DNA of 11,535 bases from Candidatus Sodaliphilus limicaballi (GTDB taxonomy: Bacteria > Bacteroidota > Bacteroidia > Bacteroidales > Muribaculaceae). The translations under genes were made by a program, and so were the position numbers. The notes below the pieces were generated by a model, which did no database searches, had not been told where the DNA came from, and saw only the letters and a list, made by a program, of their open reading frames with translations. Positions 6,290 to 11,535 of this stretch are shown one piece after another. The stretch is taken from NCBI GenBank assembly GCA_018065815.1, contig JAGHSP010000301.1, forward strand, positions 1 through 11,535, in the 5' to 3' direction. Each line of letters opens with the position of its first letter. The stretch's first letter is position 1.

Positions 6290-6526
6290 CGCAGATAAAA
6301 ATCTGCGACATACATAAGAAAGCGCATTTTCGCTTTATTCCGTTGCGTGAACTTGGACACTTCACAAAAAGAATATAGGAATAAGCAGGAAGAGTGCTCT
6401 TCTTGGTTTGTATTCGTACCTATACACGAAATACATCCAAGTGGGGTATCACTTCCTTATCCATATATTCAGGGAGTCCAAGCCCTACGCAACAGGATAA
6501 GGTAAGATGAGGCTCCACTTTTTTAT
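6290..6526 (+). ncRNA. Predicted rod-like structured RNA, possibly 6S RNA
   Basis: This ~235-nt stretch has no reading frame but many long-range pairings that nest as one rod. Closing pairs: 6314-6322 with 6518-6526. Next, 6333-6340 with 6495-6502, then gttgcgt (6342-6348) with acgcaac (6487-6493), cttggac (6352-6358) with gtccaag (6476-6482), gaatata (6371-6377) with tatattc (6464-6470), and 6378-6392 with 6452-6462 with small bulges. The apex is cttgg...attcgt (6402-6416) with acgaaat...ccaag (6426-6441). An unpaired 12-nt strand at 6359-6370 faces only 5 nt. It starts 4 nt after a TAnnTTTG box and ends in T6 (6519-6524). A single irregular rod with an internal bubble, its own promoter and this size is what 6S RNA looks like. 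Alternatives are another Bacteroidales RNA family or a structured leader of the downstream genes. A local 5' hairpin (6290-6296/6301-6307) competes with the outermost pairs. Confidence 0.55.
6513..6524 (+). terminator. Intrinsic terminator of the structured RNA
   Basis: The 3' part ctccact (6513-6519) can pair with agtgggg (6440-6446) and is followed directly by a T-run (6519-6524). This gives a plausible stop before the zinc-ribbon genes; leakiness would let transcription continue into them. Confidence 0.45.
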
Positions 6527-6588
6527 ATATGCCATAAACCTTTCTATAACCTGCATCGTAGAGCCGTAGATGCAATAAAAATTTGATT

Positions 6589-7023
6589 ATGTCAAAGGTG
6601 TGTAAAGAATGTGGTCATCAGATGGATGACAATGTGCAGATTTGCCCTAATTGTGGTTGTCCTGTCGAGAATGCAAGAGCCTCAGCATTTATGGACAAAG
6701 ATGTGTTAAACCAAGGAAAGAGCACAGAAGCAGAATCGATAATCTCGGGGGTGGCAGCATCTATTCTAAAATGGGGTAACATATTATCTGTTATTGTCCC
6801 AATTTGTACTATTTTTAAGTCCATAGCAGCATTAGCTATGGTAAGAGAAGGCGGGGAAGTAGCAATTATTATTATTGGATATATTATTGAGGCTGTTATT
6901 TACTATTTCTTAATACGACTAATAGCCAAACTCATTTGGGGAGTTATTATGCTCTTTGTGAATATGTCAACAACACTTAAACGAATAGAAATAAAACTGG
7001 AAGAACAAAATGGCACTCATTAA
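6589..7023 (+). CDS. Small zinc-ribbon membrane protein
   Basis: This 144-aa protein starts at the ATG of MSKVCKECGHQMDD; an in-frame TTG two codons upstream is less likely. Residues 5-22 form a CxxC-10-CxxC zinc ribbon (Cys5, 8, 19, 22). Two hydrophobic stretches follow: roughly 52-86, probably one or two membrane passes, and 91-127, including VAIIIIGYIIEAVIYYFLIRLIAKLIWGVIMLFV. The tail is charged (KRIEIKLEEQNGTH). Zinc-ribbon plus membrane-segment proteins of this kind are common in Bacteroidales and have no settled function. The gene overlaps the next by 14 nt, so the two are translationally coupled. No TAnnTTTG box lies between the upstream RNA terminator and the start. The base composition is AT-richer than in guaA or the secreted genes, which suits accessory DNA. 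Confidence 0.85.
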   Translation: MSKVCKECGHQMDDNVQICPNCGCPVENARASAFMDKDVLNQGKSTEAESIISGVAASILKWGNILSVIVPICTIFKSIAALAMVREGGEVAIIIIGYIIEAVIYYFLIRLIAKLIWGVIMLFVNMSTTLKRIEIKLEEQNGTH

Positions 7024-8350
7024 TTGTTATAATTGCGGAAAGCCTGTCAGCGACAAGGCTGTTAAATGTCCTCATTGTGGAGAGTTTGTGCATTCAGAGA
7101 ACCTATCTGTCAAGCCCTTCGGTTTTCATGCAGCTTGGATTGTCGGCCTTATGGGGGTCGCAGCCTTATGGGGTTTGTATTGTTTGGATGTCCTAAATTT
7201 GCATATTCTCAATGACGATTATGCTACATACTACAATTCAAAATCTTTTTATAACTATACAATGACAGCATTTTTGATTGCCATTGTTATTGCCGCTCTG
7301 CTTGTTACAATTAATTTGTGGAGAAAATCTCTTAAGGTGTGTCTTTGCTTGACCTTGGTTGGTATTGTTGCTCTGATTGCGGCAGGAGCTTATGATCGTT
7401 TTAATCCATCGGACTCAAATGGTTATGGCCAGGAGAAATTGGCATCCTATTATATGGACAAGGGCGACTTTCAGAATGCCTTTAAATGGTACGAAAAAGC
7501 GGCAATATGTTGTAATGTCGATGCATGCAATAGTTTAGGTGAAATGTATGCAAAAGGTAAAGGTGTAGAAAAGAGTAACGAGAAAGCAATATCCTGGTTT
7601 CAACAAACGTTATCATTTGCAGAAAGGGATGATTTGACTTATTATAAAATCATTGCTCACAAGAATTTAGGACATGTTTATTGGGAACAAAAAAATGCAC
7701 TAGAAGCCGTTATCCAATTTGATACAGCGTTACAACTAGCTGAATCGGATAAACTCTACAGTTCCGAAGCCGAGGAGCTTAGAGAAATCATGCAAAAGTG
7801 TAAAATCGAATTGAAAAGTATCTTAACCGAAATGCAAAGCAAGGATGACGCTTCCATAAACACCCAGACATTGGATCTGTCGGCATTCATGCTTCATGGC
7901 AAAGTGAAGAGTGTTGAAGAGTATGATGGGGGGCAAGTTTATAGTACTTATTATTTCTCTGAACAGGGAAAAATCACTAAGGCAAAAATATCGGAGGGCA
8001 GCTATAAATGCAAAATCAACCGGCAGGCAAATAAACTCATTTTAAGTTTTGAAAATCCTGATGATGAATTTGGAGGTTGGGCTTATGTCTACACTGTTGA
8101 CAATTCGGGCAGACTAACCAGTAGCAAATATGGTAGCGAAGACTTTGGAGACGAGACAACTTATTCCAATTTCGACTCCAATGGTTGGCCCACTCGCTCA
8201 AAGACGATTGCCGAACTGGGTGGAGCTGTGACTATTAGTTCTATAAGCTATCCCAAAATCGATGAACATGGCAATTGGACACAGCAATCGTTAAAAGATG
8301 ATGGGGGAAATGTGGTTACAGTATACCGAACTATAAAATATTATGAGTAA
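7010..8350 (+). CDS. Zinc-ribbon membrane protein with Sel1/TPR repeats and YD-like C-terminus
   Basis: This 446-aa protein begins with a zinc ribbon (Cys6, Cys9, Cys20, Cys23: CYNCG...CPHCG) and three membrane segments (about 39-60, 84-104, 108-126). A helical repeat region follows at 141-245. It includes ASYYMDKGDFQNAFKWYEKAA, a Sel1-type unit NSLGEMYAKGKGVEKSNEKAISWFQQ (174-199) and a TPR-like unit ending at 245. The C-terminal part (about 297-446) has beta-rich YD/RHS-like phrases such as YTVDNSGRLTSSKYG and IDEHGNWTQQSLKDDGGNVV. The layout suggests a membrane-anchored scaffold with the repeats on one side of the membrane; the ligand is unknown. It overlaps the preceding zinc-ribbon gene by 14 nt and the two probably act together. 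A strong hairpin follows 60 bp after its stop. Confidence 0.88.
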   Translation: MALINCYNCGKPVSDKAVKCPHCGEFVHSENLSVKPFGFHAAWIVGLMGVAALWGLYCLDVLNLHILNDDYATYYNSKSFYNYTMTAFLIAIVIAALLVTINLWRKSLKVCLCLTLVGIVALIAAGAYDRFNPSDSNGYGQEKLASYYMDKGDFQNAFKWYEKAAICCNVDACNSLGEMYAKGKGVEKSNEKAISWFQQTLSFAERDDLTYYKIIAHKNLGHVYWEQKNALEAVIQFDTALQLAESDKLYSSEAEELREIMQKCKIELKSILTEMQSKDDASINTQTLDLSAFMLHGKVKSVEEYDGGQVYSTYYFSEQGKITKAKISEGSYKCKINRQANKLILSFENPDDEFGGWAYVYTVDNSGRLTSSKYGSEDFGDETTYSNFDSNGWPTRSKTIAELGGAVTISSISYPKIDEHGNWTQQSLKDDGGNVVTVYRTIKYYE

Positions 8351-8410
8351 CCCTCTGCGATCGTAGCACATGGCACGGGAGTTCACATGCTGCCTGTGAC
8401 TAGGAAAACT

Positions 8411-8446
8411 AAGGGCCTCTACGCCGGGGATGGTGCAGAGGCCCTT
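8411..8446. terminator. Shared terminator hairpin between convergent genes
   Basis: The arms aagggcctct (8411-8420) and agaggccctt (8437-8446) pair perfectly over 10 bp around a 16-nt loop. It lies between the stops of the zinc-ribbon protein (8350) and the cohesin-like protein (8470). The flanking T-content is moderate on both strands (gggatttt, agttttcc), so a bidirectional role is likely. Confidence 0.75.
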
Positions 8447-8469
8447 GATGTTGGGATTTTACTCAATTT

Positions 8470-10728
8470 TTATTTGTTGTTGAGGATGTGCTTGATCACA
8501 ATGTTGAGGTCATCGACGTCGGTGTTCTTATCGCTGTTAAGGTCGTCATATGCCACTACTGTCACATCGCTGGTCACGCTCTTGCCGTTGGCTGTCGCAG
8601 TGATTGTCGCGGTGCCGGCGCCAACAGCTGTGATGAAGCCGCGCTCGTTGACAATGGCCACGCTCTCGTCACTTGATGTGAATGTGAAAGTGGGCTGGGT
8701 TCCATAAGACGACTTGGGAACAATCTGCATCATCGATCCCTTGACAATCTTGAACTTGGGGATGTCAATCGATAATTGCTCCTCGGCAAGGGCGATGCGG
8801 AATGTTGAGTTGGGAACGTTAACCGTAACTCCGTCACTATTGACATACTGCACATTGCTCATATTGCCTGTACCCTGGAAGAAGTTTGCGGTAGTTGTGA
8901 TACCGATGGCGAATATTGGCCTTGAACCGTCGTAAGCAGGAATGGTGCGTCCTGATGATGTGGGCATGATGGTTACCTTGACAGTGCGGGCCCTAGAGTC
9001 AACAGCCGAAACCAATGCTCTCAGCGATGAGAACATGGGGCTGATGGAATAGTCGTAAGTACCATTGTCTTTCTTGACGAAGTCCAGTCCGCGTGGCAGT
9101 GTCATTTCGAATGTCATCGCCTTGGTGGGCTCGGTGCTGGCGAAATAAACCATCGCATTGTTGGTTTGGCCCGGGGTGATTGTAATGTTGTTGGTCTTGA
9201 CATTGAGCACGACGTCATATTCGCGGGTAACGGTACAAGTGACGTCGGGCAGGTAATAAGCAAGACCCTGACCATTGCTTCCGTTACCGGTGAACAGGCT
9301 GTTCTTGATCTTGATGATGCCAGAACCTGTGAATGAATCGTCGGCAACCACCTGGATGGTCAGCAGGTCGCCCTCGGCAGCAGGTGCTTCCCAGGTGTTG
9401 TTTCTCACGAAGAGGATGCGTGCGTCACCGTTGGGCTGGAAACCGCTGGTTTTGATGCCAGCGCCGCTGTAGTTGTCATCAACCGTGAATGCGGGATCAC
9501 CTTGGGCATTGGCTTTTATAGAGAGTCCCTCGGGCATCTCGATGTCGAGCTGTGCACCGGTGATGGCCATGTTGTGCTTGCACTTCACTGCCACGGTTTT
9601 TGTTTCACCGGGGTTGATGGTGAAGTTGTTGATATACATCTTGGGCATCTCCTCCTGAGTGATTGCAGTGAGCTGTGCCTCGGGTCTCATTGACGGGTGG
9701 GTTTGTCCCGAGAGCACCTGTCCCACAACGCGCAGCGTGTCCTGCTTGCCGGCACGGGCATTGTCATCGGCAGCGATGCGTATTGTCATCACCTCATGCT
9801 TGGTAGTTGCAGGCCAGTAAACGTAGGTCCCACTGATGGGAGCAGTAACGACAAAGCGGCCACCGTTCAAATAGCTGCTGCCGCTGTAACCGTTGTTATA
9901 TGTGCTGTTCATCTTAAAGTAGGGATAGCCATCGGTGCCGGCAACCAGTCGGTAGCCGTCAGGGATTTCGAGATCAAACTGGAAAGCGCCCATGGGTTCG
10001 TTGTGGCTAATCATCACGGGCACGTCCTTCACCTCGCCAGGCAGGATATCGAAGTTCTCGATGAAAACTCTTGAACTTCCCTTGTCGGCGGCGGCGAGTA
10101 CGCTCCTGTCGGCCACGCTGATGGTCTGTGCGGGGAATCCGGTAAACTGCATGTTGGTCATGCGGAGGGTAGATGTCTCATAGGTATCGCTAATCTCGAC
10201 GTCAACCTGCATGAACAGTCCCGAATGGGCTGCAAAGGTTCTCACACCCGTAGGTGTTGTGCCTGAAAAGTTTACAACTAATCGGCGTTTGTAATTAGAG
10301 AGTGAATAGTTTGTCTCGCTGCCATAGAATGAGTCAAGGGTATATGAAAGCACACCGTTGTTGTTTGTCGCAAACGTCATTCCCGCAGGCAGGTCGATAG
10401 TGAACTGCAGGGCCTGTATGGTAACGTCGTGCGATACATAGATGTTCAGGGTTTTTCTCGTAAAGGGGATAGCATCGAAATTGTTAATCCAAATGGAATT
10501 GGTGGCGTTGAGCGAGACACTTGACGGAGCCTCGGCGGGGATGGTGCGCATCTCGGGCTTGAAATTGTCGTAAATCGAAATCTCGCGGCTTTGTTTCACG
10601 ACCTGCTGCTGACGGGCAGCGGGTTGGTCAATCTTGATATAATTGAATATTGATAATTCCTCGGCATGTGCCATCATGCTCACTGCTACAATGAGCAGAA
10701 GCGAGAGGATGTTTCTCATTTTATTCAT
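8470..10728 (-). CDS. Secreted protein with four cohesin-like repeats, Big_2 and a dockerin-like end
   Basis: The start at 10728 (MNKMRNILSLLLIVAVSMMAHA) gives a clean signal peptide; an in-frame ATG 13 codons earlier adds a charged stretch and is less likely. The 752-aa protein has four related beta-sandwich units beginning near residues 79 (IWINNFDAIP), 220 (RVFIENFDILPGE), 364 (MYINNFTINPGET) and 507 (LNVKTNNITITPGQT). Each continues with a phrase like ALQFTIDLPAGMTF or AQLDIEMPEGLSI, as in cohesin or related adhesion folds. Residues ~655-726 are a Big_2 domain (SSDESVAIVNERGFITAVGAGTATITATANG). The end, DLNSDKNTDVDDLNIVIKHIL (729-749), is a single dockerin-type calcium segment; classical dockerins have two. 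It is exported across the inner membrane and has no lipobox. The role is probably adhesion or assembly at the surface, which is inference. A smaller Big_2-dockerin gene lies 53 bp upstream. Confidence 0.88.
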   Translation of the reverse strand: MNKMRNILSLLLIVAVSMMAHAEELSIFNYIKIDQPAARQQQVVKQSREISIYDNFKPEMRTIPAEAPSSVSLNATNSIWINNFDAIPFTRKTLNIYVSHDVTIQALQFTIDLPAGMTFATNNNGVLSYTLDSFYGSETNYSLSNYKRRLVVNFSGTTPTGVRTFAAHSGLFMQVDVEISDTYETSTLRMTNMQFTGFPAQTISVADRSVLAAADKGSSRVFIENFDILPGEVKDVPVMISHNEPMGAFQFDLEIPDGYRLVAGTDGYPYFKMNSTYNNGYSGSSYLNGGRFVVTAPISGTYVYWPATTKHEVMTIRIAADDNARAGKQDTLRVVGQVLSGQTHPSMRPEAQLTAITQEEMPKMYINNFTINPGETKTVAVKCKHNMAITGAQLDIEMPEGLSIKANAQGDPAFTVDDNYSGAGIKTSGFQPNGDARILFVRNNTWEAPAAEGDLLTIQVVADDSFTGSGIIKIKNSLFTGNGSNGQGLAYYLPDVTCTVTREYDVVLNVKTNNITITPGQTNNAMVYFASTEPTKAMTFEMTLPRGLDFVKKDNGTYDYSISPMFSSLRALVSAVDSRARTVKVTIMPTSSGRTIPAYDGSRPIFAIGITTTANFFQGTGNMSNVQYVNSDGVTVNVPNSTFRIALAEEQLSIDIPKFKIVKGSMMQIVPKSSYGTQPTFTFTSSDESVAIVNERGFITAVGAGTATITATANGKSVTSDVTVVAYDDLNSDKNTDVDDLNIVIKHILNNK

Positions 10729-10757
10729 TGGAGTAAATTTAATTCGTTGTTTTAATG

Positions 10758-10783
10758 AAAAAAACATGCTATGCTGGCATGTT
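10758..10783 (-). terminator. Intrinsic-terminator-like hairpin between the two dockerin-type genes
   Basis: On the minus strand aacatgc pairs with gcatgtt (10777-10783 with 10763-10769, 7-nt loop). It is followed by a run of Ts (the As at 10758-10762 on +). It begins inside the stop codon of the small gene. It could end most transcripts and leave the larger gene at a lower level, or mark two separate units. Confidence 0.6.
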
Positions 10784-11183
10784 AATTAAGAATTTTAGAG
10801 ATAACCTTGTTGATGTCATCTACATCGACCAAATTATCGCAGTTAACGTCACCTTGGGCGTAAACATACAGGGTGTAAGACAAATCGCCCGAGAAGGTGA
10901 TGGTTGTCTGTCCTGGTGCAAGGGCAGTGATGCGGCCGTTGGCATCAATGCTAGCCACGTTTGTGTTGCTCGACTCCCATGTGCCCGCTGTGGGGTCCAG
11001 GAGAGTGGTGGGAAGAAGCTGGGCCATTGTGCCAACTATCGCCTTGACCGAAGAAACAGGGAATCCTTGGGCAGCCTTAATGGTAGGAGCCTTAACAGGT
11101 TGAGTTGCCTCATCGGCAGTAGTCTGTCCTACGGCCATGAAACATGCAGTGAGCATGCAGGCAATTGTAAGAAGTTTTCTCAT
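10782..11183 (-). CDS. Small secreted Big_2-dockerin protein
   Basis: The start at 11183 (MRKLLTIACMLTACFMAVGQ) is chosen over the upstream in-frame ATG at 11312, because it gives a proper signal peptide and lies about 43 bp after a TAnnTTTG box. The product is 133 aa. Export could be by signal peptidase I near residue 20. The LTAC at 11-14 could instead be a lipobox, so lipidation is open. Residues ~43-110 are one Big_2-like domain (TWESSNTNVASIDANGRITALAPGQTTITFSG). Residues 112-132 (DVNCDNLVDVDDINKVISKIL) are a single dockerin-type calcium segment with an unusual cysteine at 114. The same domain pair ends the larger downstream protein, so the two may share a binding partner or assembly route. 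No enzyme domain is present. Confidence 0.85.
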   Translation of the reverse strand: MRKLLTIACMLTACFMAVGQTTADEATQPVKAPTIKAAQGFPVSSVKAIVGTMAQLLPTTLLDPTAGTWESSNTNVASIDANGRITALAPGQTTITFSGDLSYTLYVYAQGDVNCDNLVDVDDINKVISKILN

Positions 11184-11225
11184 AGTTAAATGGTTATTTT
11201 GTTTGTAAGTAAATATTTCAACTTG

Positions 11226-11257
11226 CAAAGTTAGTAAAAAACATACACAAAAGCAAA
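11226..11257 (-). promoter_or_regulatory. Promoter of the Big_2-dockerin genes
   Basis: On the minus strand the -7 element TAacTTTG (11226-11233) has a TTTG 20 nt upstream (11254-11257), the same spacing as in the riboswitch promoter. The leader to the start codon would be about 35-40 nt. Confidence 0.75.
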
Positions 11258-11269
11258 TACACCCCCAAA

Positions 11270-11535
11270 AACACATCATCAAAAAGCTACTTCCCTTCCC
11301 GACTTCTTCCACTGCCGGTCTGCGACCAGCGGTTAACCAAAGTTACAACCTCCCTGAGGTCTAAAAAATCCACAATATATATATCAACTTTAGCATTTGA
11401 TAATAAATATTGCTAATTTATTGTCCGGCAGGACAATACCTGAATAACCCCCACCGCCGAACCGAGCGAAGCGAGCTCGGCAAAGTGAGCAGCGGTAAGT
11501 CGGCGAAGCCGGTGCCGCGGATAGCGAACCTTTGC
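11270..11535. other. Palindrome-rich intergenic end of the window
   Basis: No gene is supported here. There is a perfect hairpin attgtcc/ggacaat (11420-11426, 11431-11437) with a 4-nt loop. It is followed by a GC-rich run of short palindromes: ccgagc...gctcgg around 11462-11480 and ggcgaagcc around 11503-11511. The gagcgaagc motif echoes gagcttcgctc inside the element at 5782-5908. It may be a dispersed REP-like repeat cut by the window edge. Confidence 0.45.

Noticed and set aside
5690..8446. Genomic island integrated at the 3' end of guaA
   Set aside because: guaA is a known island target and the next genes are AT-rich, but no integrase and no repeat of the guaA end is found in the window.
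11184..11312. N-terminal extension of the small dockerin protein from the ATG at 11312
   Set aside because: It would place 43 residues before a good signal peptide and cover the promoter elements at 11226-11257.

Overview
The window reads as a chromosomal segment from a gut-type member of the Bacteroidales, with Prevotellaceae or Muribaculaceae most likely. The grounds are promoters with the Bacteroidetes -7 element TAnnTTTG (267-274, 4041-4048, 6279-6286 on +; 3947-3954, 11226-11233 on -), A-rich start regions without clear Shine-Dalgarno sequences, a BtuG-like secreted propeller, and several secreted proteins with C-terminal modules typical of that order. No replication gene, transposase, integrase, tRNA, rRNA or CRISPR array is visible.

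Region 1 (1-2980, +). A short repeat-rich stretch is followed by a promoter, a cobalamin riboswitch (about 293-537) and a two-gene unit. The first gene encodes a secreted 269-aa protein I cannot name. The second encodes a 416-aa BtuG-like (DUF5074-type) beta-propeller. Both have a cleavable signal peptide without a lipobox, and both end in nearly the same ~51-residue module, which looks like a type IX secretion sorting domain. The unit therefore appears to be a B12-repressed pair of secreted or surface proteins, probably corrinoid capture, with no btuB-type receptor in the window. A hairpin at 2928-2960 ends it and is shared with the convergent EamA gene.

Region 2 (2982-5705). An EamA/DMT-family exporter (-) and guaA (GMP synthase, +) are divergently transcribed. 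They share an intergenic region with a -7 box on each strand and an exact 14-bp tandem repeat just upstream of the guaA -7 box.

Region 3 (5706-8446). This part is visibly AT-richer. It holds a 127-bp element bounded by perfect 15-bp inverted repeats, an orphan terminator-like hairpin, and a probable ~235-nt structured non-coding RNA (6290-6526) with its own promoter, a rod-like fold and a U-tract; 6S RNA is my best guess. Two overlapping genes for zinc-ribbon membrane proteins follow, the second with Sel1/TPR repeats and a YD-like C-terminal region. A strong hairpin at 8411-8446 separates this module from the next.

Region 4 (8470-11233, -). Two secreted proteins are encoded in a row: a small Big_2-dockerin protein (promoter-proximal) and a 752-aa protein with four cohesin-like beta-sandwich repeats, a Big_2 domain and a single dockerin-like calcium segment. 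An intrinsic-terminator-like hairpin lies between them. The last ~250 bp are non-coding and rich in small palindromes.
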